Assembly (NCBI GenBank): GCA_031553615.1
Contig: JAVBLJ010000010.1
Coordinates: 62,001 to 126,000, forward strand
Length of the DNA stretch: 64,000 nucleotides
Reading direction: 5' to 3'
From: WQXF01 sp031553615
GTDB taxonomy: Bacteria; Bacillota; Clostridia; Christensenellales; Aristaeellaceae
Made by a program: the position numbers and the translations under genes. Shown piece by piece: positions 28,229 to 36,190 of this stretch. Positions within the stretch are counted from its first letter, which is position 1; each line of letters opens with the position of its first letter. The notes beneath the pieces are model-generated. The model was not told the origin of the DNA. It worked only from the letters and a program-made list of their open reading frames with translations, and searched no databases.

Positions 28229-29332
28229 CTACTTACAATCAAGGTTTTTCGCCAAGCACAACGCATCGGCTATGGTTCTATCCATGTCGCAGTAATGATA
28301 TTTCCCTAGCCTACCCCCAAAGATCACTTGATTATCACCTCGGGCAAGCGCTTCATACCTCTTGTATACTATGGTATTCTGCTCATCATTAACGGGATAA
28401 TATGGCTCGGCATCACGCTCCCAAGCCATCGGGTACTCATGTGTGATGACCGTTTTATCTTGGCTACCAAATTCAAAGTGTTTGTGCTCGATGATGCGCG
28501 TGTAAGGCGTCTCTCGATCGGTATAATTTACCACCGCACAGTCTTGGAAGTTGGCTTCGGGGAGCATCTTGGTTTCAAACCGTAAACTGCGGTACTCTAG
28601 CGCACCAAATTGATAACCGTAATAGCCATCAATCGTGCCGGTGTAGATGACTTTATCAGCAAGCGAAAGCATCTCTTTCTTAGCGGTAAAAAAATCGGTG
28701 TTCAGCATCACCTCAACGCCTGCCAAGAGCTTCTCAAAAATTTGCGTGTATCCACCGATGGGGATCCCCTGATACTGATCATTAAAATAATTGTTATCAT
28801 ACGCAAACCGGAGCGGTATCCGCTTAATAATCGAAGCGGGCAGCGCGTGACAGGGTTTGCCCCATTGCTTCTCTGTATAGCCCTTAATCAGCTTTTCATA
28901 GACATCTCTACCAAGCAAAAGGAGTGCCTGTTCCTCCATGTTTGACGGATCAGTGATACCGCTTTCGATGCGCTGTCTTTGGATAATCTCCTGCGCTTCG
29001 CGCGGTGTTCGAATACCCCATAGTTTTGCAAACGTATGCATATTAAATGGCAAGCTGTATAGTTCGCCTTGGTAGTTGGCCATCGGCGAATGAACGAAAG
29101 GATGAAATGTCGCAAACTGGTTAACAAAATCCCACACCTCCTGGTCGGAGGTATGGAAAATGTGCGCACCGTATCGATGGACATTTATCCCTTCCATTTG
29201 CTCCGTATAGGCGTTGCCGCCAATGTGCGGACGTCTATCGATTACCAAGACTTTTTTGCCCGCCTGTTTTGCTCGGTAAGCAAACACACTGCCAAAAAAA
29301 CCAGCGCCGACAATCAAATAATCGTATTGCAT
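28229..29332 (-). CDS. glf: UDP-galactopyranose mutase
   Basis: 367 residues, the standard length. The FAD-binding GAGFFGSVFA motif is at 8-17, with VIDRRPHIGGNAYTE at about 30. Family motifs are YGAHIFHTS near 54, YTEKQWGKP near 153 and RIPLRFAYDNNYFNDQYQGIP near 170. Arg near 170 and the C-terminal GRLGKYHYCDMD stretch match substrate- and flavin-binding regions. It converts UDP-Galp to UDP-Galf for surface glycans. It lies 4 bp after the glycosyltransferase gene and is last in the GH3/GtrA/GT2/glf unit. Base composition is more AT-rich than the flanking loci. The stop codon abuts palindromic element C. Confidence 0.96.
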   Translation of the reverse strand: MQYDYLIVGAGFFGSVFAYRAKQAGKKVLVIDRRPHIGGNAYTEQMEGINVHRYGAHIFHTSDQEVWDFVNQFATFHPFVHSPMANYQGELYSLPFNMHTFAKLWGIRTPREAQEIIQRQRIESGITDPSNMEEQALLLLGRDVYEKLIKGYTEKQWGKPCHALPASIIKRIPLRFAYDNNYFNDQYQGIPIGGYTQIFEKLLAGVEVMLNTDFFTAKKEMLSLADKVIYTGTIDGYYGYQFGALEYRSLRFETKMLPEANFQDCAVVNYTDRETPYTRIIEHKHFEFGSQDKTVITHEYPMAWERDAEPYYPVNDEQNTIVYKRYEALARGDNQVIFGGRLGKYHYCDMDRTIADALCLAKNLDCK

Positions 29333-29336
29333 CCTC

Positions 29337-30362
29337 TTAGCCTAGTTTTAATTTTTTTCGAAAATACTTATATCCTAACACCAATACTTTGCTGCGCACA
29401 CCCATTGGCAGTAGATATATCCACGACACATAACCAAAATAGCGCAATCGTCGATAGAGCTTTGGATCCCCCAGCTTGATATGGCGCCACAGCGCATTCA
29501 TATCGGCTACGCGCTCCTCGGTTACCGCTGCCAAGGTAAACATCATGGTGTTCATCATAATGACATCCAAAACGTGCAGCATATATCGGCGCTGGCTTTT
29601 CGGCATACCGGCTAGCTTGTCATAGGTATAGGCTTGCGTCATTTGCTGCATCACCAATATTTGTTGCCGATAGCGCTGAATGATATTCTTGATATGTACC
29701 GATTGATCCGCCCGACCAATAAAATACCGGTATGCATCCACCGGTAGGTAGTGCATGTTCTCCATAAGTGGTAACGGCTGGTAAGCAAAAATGTTATCCA
29801 CATAAAAGGTATGTTCTGGCAAAATGGTTCGACTTGCGCGCAGCTTGTCCGTGCGATAAGTCAATGCGTGCATCAATAGCACATTGGATCCACGAAAGCA
29901 CCGAATATCACGCCAAACAAAATGTCTTTCCTGCGGAAGATTTTTTTTGTAGCTGCGAACATAGCGCGTCTGGTCCCATGCGCGTTCATACACAAAATTT
30001 GTGATATACAGATCGGCTGAAATTCCTTCTTCCAAATGCGTGCGAATGGTTTGCAGCAGCTTTCGAAACGCGCCCACATCCACCCAGTCGTCGGAATCTA
30101 CCACCTTATAATACATGCCTGTGGCCAGCACAAGCCCCCTGTTGACACCGGATCCATGCCCGCCATTCGTCTTGTGTTCCACCCGAACGATGTCGGGATA
30201 TTGCGCCCGATAGGCATCAGCGATCTCTCCCGTTTCGTCCGTCGATCCATCGTTGATGATAACGATCTCAATGGCATCGCCGCCGCACAATAAAGAATCC
30301 AGACAGTTTTTCATGTAGGCTGACGAATTAAAGCAGGGTACCGCTACCGTTAGAAGCTTCAT
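29337..30362 (-). CDS. GT2-family glycosyltransferase
   Basis: 341 residues. The GT-A fold starts at once: LTVAVPCFNSSAYMKNCLDSLL (1-25), then the nucleotide-sugar motif IVIINDGSTDETGEI near 33-47, NGGHGSGVNRGL near 66 and the metal-binding YYKVVDSDDW near 85-94. The C-terminal 120 residues are basic and include a short hydrophobic segment near YVSWIYLLPMG. It transfers a sugar from a nucleotide donor, likely to a lipid-linked or surface acceptor. With glf immediately downstream, a galactofuranose-containing glycan is a fair guess. It starts 18 bp after the GtrA-like gene stops. Confidence 0.9.
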   Translation of the reverse strand: MKLLTVAVPCFNSSAYMKNCLDSLLCGGDAIEIVIINDGSTDETGEIADAYRAQYPDIVRVEHKTNGGHGSGVNRGLVLATGMYYKVVDSDDWVDVGAFRKLLQTIRTHLEEGISADLYITNFVYERAWDQTRYVRSYKKNLPQERHFVWRDIRCFRGSNVLLMHALTYRTDKLRASRTILPEHTFYVDNIFAYQPLPLMENMHYLPVDAYRYFIGRADQSVHIKNIIQRYRQQILVMQQMTQAYTYDKLAGMPKSQRRYMLHVLDVIMMNTMMFTLAAVTEERVADMNALWRHIKLGDPKLYRRLRYFGYVSWIYLLPMGVRSKVLVLGYKYFRKKLKLG

Positions 30363-30380
30363 AGCACACCCCGCAAAACA

Positions 30381-31436
30381 TTATTTTGCCACTGTTTTCA
30401 TCAGTGCTTCACGATACGCCACAGCAGCTCGCTCCTTGGCATGCACCGCTTCACTGGCCACGTGCCGTCGAGCTTCTATCCGTTCCCTATCCTGCCCAAC
30501 AACTGCTTCGTTTTTACGCCGCATCTTTTCGCAAACCTTCACCGCAGCAAAATACTCTGACACCTTAACATTCGCTTGTGATATCGCTTTTGCCTGCATC
30601 TTTTCAGCATTCGCCAGCCTTGCCTTGGCAGCAATGGTCTCCAGCGCAGCTTTCTCCTTGGCGATGATGGCTGCATCAGCGCCGCCGGTTAACCGCACTT
30701 GCAGCCTCTTGCTTTGCCGTTTTTCCAAGACGGAGTAGTCCGGAAAAATGATCAGAAAGATGAAAAAGAAGATGACCATCGAAATGCCGCCCATGGACAC
30801 CGTATACAAAATATTGTACACCGCCGGTGCTAGGTACGCCGCTCCGATGGGTAACCAAAGGCTGTTGATGGCGTTAACAAACAGCGACACCAGTATCCAG
30901 CCGACAAAATACCACATAGCCTGCCACCAAGGATTTCCGTGGGAGCGGAATGCGATGTTGCGTTGCAAGGGAAAGTTGATCAACTGCGCCACAAGCATCG
31001 AAGCCTCCGCCGCTAGAAAGAAGCCCAGCCCTCCGCCCAGCACCACTTCTCCAGCCTTGTTTCGCACAATATCATAGCCCACGATGCTCCAATACTGCTG
31101 CACACCACCTATCTGGTACATCGGCATCTTGGGCCACATAAACTCCATGCCAGCCAGCCTGATGCCAAAGACAGCGGGCAAAAACGTAAAGCCCAAATAT
31201 TGGATAATCGTAACGCCCTGGCTAAAAACGAAAAAGAAGAAAAATTGGTGTAGCCCTTTTGCTAGCTTGGGATGCCGATCCGAAAAACCATACCAGACAG
31301 TCAACCACTGCCGCCACATCTTCTGAAAAAAAGCTACCATGCCATTCGTAGAAAGGGGCGCGAGCTGCTGCGCCAGCTCTTCATCGGTCAGTAGCGGCGC
31401 ATCATTGGTATCGGTGAAACTAGCACGCGCTTCCAT
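30381..31436 (-). CDS. GtrA-like membrane protein with C-terminal coiled coil
   Basis: 351 residues from ATG 31436. Several hydrophobic helices lie between about 60 and 255 (FFFFFVFSQGVTIIQYLGF, MWYFVGWILVSLFVNAI, MGGISMVIFFFIFLIIF). The segment LINFPLQRNIAFRSHGN resembles the conserved loop of GtrA-type proteins, proposed to flip or present lipid-linked sugars. The last 100 residues are a long charged alanine/lysine-rich helix, probably a cytoplasmic coiled coil, not usual in GtrA. It overlaps the GH3 gene upstream by 17 bp and precedes GT2 and glf. A role in presenting an undecaprenyl-linked sugar is inferred from motif and neighbours. Confidence 0.6.
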   Translation of the reverse strand: MEARASFTDTNDAPLLTDEELAQQLAPLSTNGMVAFFQKMWRQWLTVWYGFSDRHPKLAKGLHQFFFFFVFSQGVTIIQYLGFTFLPAVFGIRLAGMEFMWPKMPMYQIGGVQQYWSIVGYDIVRNKAGEVVLGGGLGFFLAAEASMLVAQLINFPLQRNIAFRSHGNPWWQAMWYFVGWILVSLFVNAINSLWLPIGAAYLAPAVYNILYTVSMGGISMVIFFFIFLIIFPDYSVLEKRQSKRLQVRLTGGADAAIIAKEKAALETIAAKARLANAEKMQAKAISQANVKVSEYFAAVKVCEKMRRKNEAVVGQDRERIEARRHVASEAVHAKERAAVAYREALMKTVAK

Positions 31437-33876
31437 ATTGGTTACTCCCCTCTTTGGCTTTGCTCCGTTTTTTCTTGACGCGACCCTCTCGGAAGAATAT
31501 TCGCAAACCCTTCCACAGTTCACCGTTAAACATGGCAATCAACCCAACCAACTGACCCCAAGAAATCATGCCGCCGGACATCCTAGAAACACCGCGGAGC
31601 GGCTGGTGCAGAACACCCATCACCATCGTATTTGAGAGTTTTCTATGGCCCAACATCCGAAGCGCCCAGATCGCAAACCGAACCGCGCTGGAAAACACGC
31701 GGCCCGTCCATCCCCGGGCATACCGCAGACGTTCCACCGTGGTATTGGTATCAACCGCAATACGGTTCTTCTTGACGAACTTGATCGCCGCGTCCGGCGG
31801 CTTGTAGCCCAGCAGCGCCGCAAATTCCTCTGCGTCGACGTTCCCGGCTCGGCCGCCGTAATACGAAGGAAGTGCAGTCCGATCATAAGGACATTCCGTT
31901 TCGGTTCCTTGAACAAACACAGTCGCTTGCAGCCGCACATCCTCGCACGAAGCTGCTACCAACACCTCATACTCCCCCGGCTCGACTTCCCACCCCCTGC
32001 TCTTTACGTTAAAATAGCGAAAAGAATATGTGTCGAACCGAAGGGTTACCCGCTTCGTTTCCCCTGGTTGCAAAAAGACCTTCGCAAAGCCCTTCAGTTC
32101 CTTCTTGGGGCGAAAAATCGCCGAATCGGGCTTAGCGATATACATTTGCGCGACTTCCGCACCTGCAACAGCACCAGTATTTGTGATATCAAAGGAAACG
32201 CCGGTTGCATCCGCCTGCATGCCGCTGTACGTGAAGGTCGTGTAGCTCAATCCAAACCCAAAGGGATACGCCGCCTTGACATTAGCGGTGTCAAAATAGC
32301 GATAACCAATAAAAATACTTTCCCTGTATTCGGCGCTCTCCAGACTGGGATACTGCGCTGCAGAGGGGCAGTCCTCATAACGTGCTGGATAGGTCTCTGC
32401 CAGCTTACCCGACGGGTTGACCGCGCCAGTGATCACATCGATAATGGCCTTTGAACCAGCCTGACCGGGCAGCGATGCATACACCACGCCATCCACCTTG
32501 TCCGCCCACCCCATCTCAATGACCGAACCGCAGGCAAGCACCGCAATGATGGGCTTGCCGGTCTCCGCCAGCGCGTCAATCAATGCTAGCTGGTTCTCGG
32601 GCAATTGAACGGTCTGCCGGTCGAAGCCCTCCACCTCGGTATACTCGTCCAGCCCCACGTACAACAGAATCGCTTCAGCCTTATCTGTTAGCTGCACAGC
32701 CTGTCTCACATTGGCCGCGCGCTTTCGCCCATAGCGCTCAAAGCCTTTTGCATAGCCGACAAAGCAAAGGGAGCTGGCCTGGATCACCTCCAGCGCGCTA
32801 TCGATTTTCGTGGGATTGACGATGGACGAGCCAGCGCCTTGGTAACGCGGCACCTCGGCAAAATCGCCGATGACGGCAACCTTGGTTTTTTCTTTTAGCG
32901 GCAACAAGCCATTTTTGTTTTTTAGCAATACGATGCTCTCTTCGGCCGCTCTTTGCGCAACGCCATGGTGCGCCTCCACCTCGAAATGGCCTTTGCCCCC
33001 CGCGAAGGCTGCTTCCGTGTCGAAGATCAATGTCAGAAGCCTATCCACGCACGCATCCAAGTCCGCTTCATCCAACTCGCCACACTCAATCGCTTTGAGA
33101 ATATCCCGATTGGTATCGCCGCAAGTCGTAGGCATTTCTAACTCGTTTCCTGCCCGTAGCGCTGCGACTCGGTCATTGTTGCCGCCCCAATCGGAGACGA
33201 CGACACCGTCAAAGCCCCATTCTCGGCGGAGAACATCCAACAGCAAGTGCTGGTTTTCGTTGGCATACACTCCACCCAGCTTATTGTAGGCAGACATGAT
33301 CGATTTGGCTTGGCCTTCCTTCACCGCAATTTCGAAGGCGGTCAAGTATATCTCTTGGAGCGCACGTTCGTCCACAATGGTATCCACGACCATACGACGC
33401 GTTTCTTGATTGTTGGCGGCAAAATGCTTGACGCATGCGGCGATGCCTTGGCTCTGCATCCCTCTGATGGTGGCCGCCGCCATTTTGCCCGCCAGATAAG
33501 GATCCTCGGCGTAATATTCGAAATTCCGGCCGCAGCGCGGATTTCGTTTCATGTTGACACCGGGGCCTAAAATTACATGTACTTTTTGAGATAATGCCTC
33601 GTGCCCCAAGGCTCTTCCACAGGCTTGCGCCACCGCCTCATTCCAACTGTTGGCGATACAAGCCGAGGTCGGGAAGCAGGTTGCCTTCGTGCTTTCATTC
33701 AGACCTAGGTGATCGGCGGCAGCAATCTGCTTTCGCAGGCCATGGGGGCCATCTGCCAAGAAAATAGACGGTATGCCCAAGCGATCGATATTCATCGTCT
33801 GCCAAAAGTCCTTGCCGGACATTAGGCTGGCCTTCTCCGCCAACGTCATGCTGCGAATCAACTCATCGTGTTTCAT
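31420..33876 (-). CDS. GH3 beta-glucosidase-like enzyme, canonical domain order
   Basis: 818 residues from ATG 33876. GH3_N barrel: PSIFLADGPHGLRKQ near 35, GRNFEYYAEDP near 118, CVKHFAANNQETRR near 145, and nucleophile Asp in GVVVSDWGGNNDR near 230. GH3_C sandwich: KTKVAVIGDFAEV near 325 onward. The fibronectin-III-like domain ends near 660. An extra C-terminal region (about 700-818) has hydrophobic stretches and a basic tail; comparable extensions occur in clostridial GH3 proteins. There is no signal peptide. It cleaves beta-linked sugars; substrate unknown. First gene of a unit with GtrA-like, GT2 and glf, which suggests trimming or recycling of a surface glycan. Confidence 0.92.
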   Translation of the reverse strand: MKHDELIRSMTLAEKASLMSGKDFWQTMNIDRLGIPSIFLADGPHGLRKQIAAADHLGLNESTKATCFPTSACIANSWNEAVAQACGRALGHEALSQKVHVILGPGVNMKRNPRCGRNFEYYAEDPYLAGKMAAATIRGMQSQGIAACVKHFAANNQETRRMVVDTIVDERALQEIYLTAFEIAVKEGQAKSIMSAYNKLGGVYANENQHLLLDVLRREWGFDGVVVSDWGGNNDRVAALRAGNELEMPTTCGDTNRDILKAIECGELDEADLDACVDRLLTLIFDTEAAFAGGKGHFEVEAHHGVAQRAAEESIVLLKNKNGLLPLKEKTKVAVIGDFAEVPRYQGAGSSIVNPTKIDSALEVIQASSLCFVGYAKGFERYGRKRAANVRQAVQLTDKAEAILLYVGLDEYTEVEGFDRQTVQLPENQLALIDALAETGKPIIAVLACGSVIEMGWADKVDGVVYASLPGQAGSKAIIDVITGAVNPSGKLAETYPARYEDCPSAAQYPSLESAEYRESIFIGYRYFDTANVKAAYPFGFGLSYTTFTYSGMQADATGVSFDITNTGAVAGAEVAQMYIAKPDSAIFRPKKELKGFAKVFLQPGETKRVTLRFDTYSFRYFNVKSRGWEVEPGEYEVLVAASCEDVRLQATVFVQGTETECPYDRTALPSYYGGRAGNVDAEEFAALLGYKPPDAAIKFVKKNRIAVDTNTTVERLRYARGWTGRVFSSAVRFAIWALRMLGHRKLSNTMVMGVLHQPLRGVSRMSGGMISWGQLVGLIAMFNGELWKGLRIFFREGRVKKKRSKAKEGSNQYGSAC

Positions 33877-33977
33877 GTGCCCCTCTTTTCTCAAAAGGCA
33901 AAATCGGAAAAGACACTTCATGCTTGCCTTCTCACATAATGAGACTATATCAAAAAAAATGAGGCGATGGACATTTT

Positions 33978-34005
33978 AGCATATTTGACTGTTTTTACTG
34001 CACAA
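33978..34005 (-). promoter_or_regulatory. candidate promoter of GH3-GtrA-GT2-glf unit
   Basis: On the minus strand TTGTGC (34005-34000), 16 bases, TATGCT (33983-33978). The surrounding block 33943-34010 closely matches 43131-43202, upstream of another GH3 gene, including the A-run and the GCACAA and TTTAGCATA strings. The likeness suggests common control, possibly by the LytTR regulator between them. Confidence 0.55.
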
Positions 34006-34047
34006 TTTGCTACTAAAGCAAAATGAATCGGAGATTGAACAGATACG

Positions 34048-35370
34048 CTATGCCTCGTTCTTGGTCAGAGGAATCAGTACACAAAGCGTAAACCAGTTAT
34101 CATCTGTGGCAATTTTCACGTTTCCGTCGTACTTTTCGGCAGCCTTTTGAATGCTCCTGATACCGAAGCCATGCGCGCGTTTATCGTGCTTGGTGGTAGC
34201 GATATCGCCATCCTCAAAGCACAATGGACTTTCATAATAATTCTCAAACCGCATGAGCAAGAAATCGTTCTGCGCAAAGATGGCGATCTTGATAATTTTC
34301 TTTTCTGGATCGTCCAACTTGGTAACGCTTTCGACAGCATTGTCTAGTGCATTGCCAACGATGGAGCAAATATCGATGGTATCTATGTCGTTGAGCAGTG
34401 CACCATCCGCAACACAGGTAAAATTCATGCCATTTTCTATAATTTGCTTGCTTTTTCCGGACAAAAGAATGTCTAGTGCCTTGTTGCCCGTATCATACTG
34501 CATCTCAAAATGCTTGATGGCTACTTCCATGTTTTCTAGGTACTCAATCTTTTTTTCCGGATTTGCCTCCACCTTCAGCGCTACGATCTGATGCTTTAGA
34601 TCATGGTAGCGGTGATTGAGAAAATCGATATTTTCCTTCGAAAAGCGATATTGCTCATAGTGCCGGTTGAGCATATTGTGCATGGCGCTGATCTCCAATC
34701 GAGCATGCATCCATAGGCGCTGTTCCTGCAGCGTGTAAAACAGCACCATGCCACAAAAATCCACCAGCGTGCGGATGAGGAAAATGTCCGAGGCATAGGT
34801 GCCGGAGAGTGGTGTATTCCGGCTGATAAAGCTCATATTGCTCATCAGAAAAATGATAACGCCCAGCCCGGCTGTCACAACAATATCCCGGGCGGTAACG
34901 CCGAACTTGATGTTGAGCTTGCGATATCGCCGTTCCATAAGCAGGGCGATGAAATATACTACAGCAAAATTCAGCATCAACATCAGCATCGGAGCAAACG
35001 CAAAAGAAAAACCACGGCTGTTAACCAGATAGTAATTTATCTGCCATTCCAGCGATGCGGCAAATTCGGCAAGAATAAATGCCCTAGCGGTGCAAATGAA
35101 AGCCTCCCGGGCGTTAATTTTGCACACGCAGAGCACGATGCCATACATCAGCCCTATGGCACCCAGCATGCCGGGCACCCATAAATACAACGGCAGGATA
35201 CCCGCGATGAACTGAAAGCCGATCAAGCCGCCCAGCGCAGCGGCGGTCAAAAGCGCTGTGCCGGGGAGACGAAATCGTCTCTTGAGCGCCAACACGAATA
35301 CCATGCAGGCCAGCCATTCAGCGATCGCCGTATTGATTCTGGGTATATCTGGAACAAAGGCGCCGTTCAT
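34048..35370 (-). CDS. GHKL sensor histidine kinase (AgrC/LytS-like)
   Basis: 440 residues. The N-terminal half has six or so membrane helices (about 12-215) without an obvious extracellular domain. A dimerisation helix contains LNHRYHDLKHQIVAL with the likely phospho-histidine at His256. The GHKL ATPase shows IVGNALDNAVESV and GFGIRSIQKAAEKYDG. ATG 35370 overlaps the regulator's stop as ATGA. This class senses peptides or membrane-linked signals and phosphorylates LytTR regulators. The pair sits between GH3 transcription units, so control of those genes is likely but inferred. Confidence 0.92.
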   Translation of the reverse strand: MNGAFVPDIPRINTAIAEWLACMVFVLALKRRFRLPGTALLTAAALGGLIGFQFIAGILPLYLWVPGMLGAIGLMYGIVLCVCKINAREAFICTARAFILAEFAASLEWQINYYLVNSRGFSFAFAPMLMLMLNFAVVYFIALLMERRYRKLNIKFGVTARDIVVTAGLGVIIFLMSNMSFISRNTPLSGTYASDIFLIRTLVDFCGMVLFYTLQEQRLWMHARLEISAMHNMLNRHYEQYRFSKENIDFLNHRYHDLKHQIVALKVEANPEKKIEYLENMEVAIKHFEMQYDTGNKALDILLSGKSKQIIENGMNFTCVADGALLNDIDTIDICSIVGNALDNAVESVTKLDDPEKKIIKIAIFAQNDFLLMRFENYYESPLCFEDGDIATTKHDKRAHGFGIRSIQKAAEKYDGNVKIATDDNWFTLCVLIPLTKNEA

Positions 35371-36074
35371 TGCTTCATCCCCACATATTCCGTCAGCGCT
35401 TCCATAAACGCCTTCTTGCGCGACCGGCTGATCGCCAATTCAAACCTGTCCACCAAGGCAAAACTGCCCTTAATGCTTCTAACATATGCCAGATTGACCA
35501 AGTAGCAGTTGTTGCACCGAAAGAAGCCCGCCTTTTCCAGCTTCTTTTCCAGCTCTTTCATGGTGCTGTTCAGCGACAACTTATCCTCCTTGGTGTAAAA
35601 AACCATCTCATGGCGAAAGCTCTCAATATAGATAATCTCAGAAAAATCCAGCTTAATCGCACCGGACGCGCAGGGCAGAATAAGGAAGTTTTGTGAGCGG
35701 GCTTTTCGTTTCTCCAGCGAGCGTTTCATCTGCTGAGAAAACGCAAAATAAGGCAGCGGCTTCAATAAAAAATCCAGTGCATCCACGGAGTATCCCTTGA
35801 TGGCATACTGCGCCATGTTGGTGACAAAAATCAAAATGACGTCTTTGTCCACCTTACGGATTTCTTCCGCCGCCATCATGCCGTCCATGCACTTCATTTC
35901 AATATCCAAAAAAATGATGTCGTACATGGGTACGTACTCGTTCACAATATCCTCGCCGTCCCGAAACCATTTTACATCGAAAGATTCTAGATTTTCGGCC
36001 TGATACAAGTCAATGTGCTCCATCAGCGTTTTTGCCGCGCTCTCGTTATCTTCCACAATGGCGATCCGAAACAT
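35367..36074 (-). CDS. LytTR-family response regulator
   Basis: 235 residues. The receiver domain has VEDNES at 8-13, phospho-acceptor Asp57 in IIFLDIEMKCMDG, and the Lys in LDFLLKPL near 104. The LytTR DNA-binding domain begins near 135 (GAIKLDFSEIIYIES) and includes LEKAGFFRCNNCYLVNLAYVRSI. The ribosome binding site AGGAGG lies 10 bases before ATG 36074. LytTR proteins bind paired direct repeats near promoters. The matching blocks at 33943-34010 and 43131-43202 are the obvious targets to test. Confidence 0.94.
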   Translation of the reverse strand: MFRIAIVEDNESAAKTLMEHIDLYQAENLESFDVKWFRDGEDIVNEYVPMYDIIFLDIEMKCMDGMMAAEEIRKVDKDVILIFVTNMAQYAIKGYSVDALDFLLKPLPYFAFSQQMKRSLEKRKARSQNFLILPCASGAIKLDFSEIIYIESFRHEMVFYTKEDKLSLNSTMKELEKKLEKAGFFRCNNCYLVNLAYVRSIKGSFALVDRFELAISRSRKKAFMEALTEYVGMKQ

Positions 36075-36101
36075 CCCGCATCACCTCCTGCCCTTCATGA
36101 C

Positions 36102-36131
36102 ATTATAACGTAGCGCCGAAAAGAAAAGCAA
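36102..36131 (-). promoter_or_regulatory. promoter of LytTR-GHKL operon
   Basis: On the minus strand TTGCTT (36131-36126), 18 bases, perfect TATAAT (36107-36102), about 30 bp before the ATG. Confidence 0.7.
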
Positions 36132-36142
36132 TATACGCAAAG

Positions 36143-36180
36143 GATGCTGAAAGGCGGGAGATCGCTCCCCCGCCTGCATC
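36143..36180 (-). terminator. stem-loop after reversed-order GH3 gene, probable terminator
   Basis: A nested stem (GATGC and AGGCGGG pairing with CCCGCCT and GCATC) lies 11 bp past the GH3 stop. There is no clean U-tract, so termination is less certain. Confidence 0.45.
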
Positions 36181-36190
36181 AGTCCTCCGC

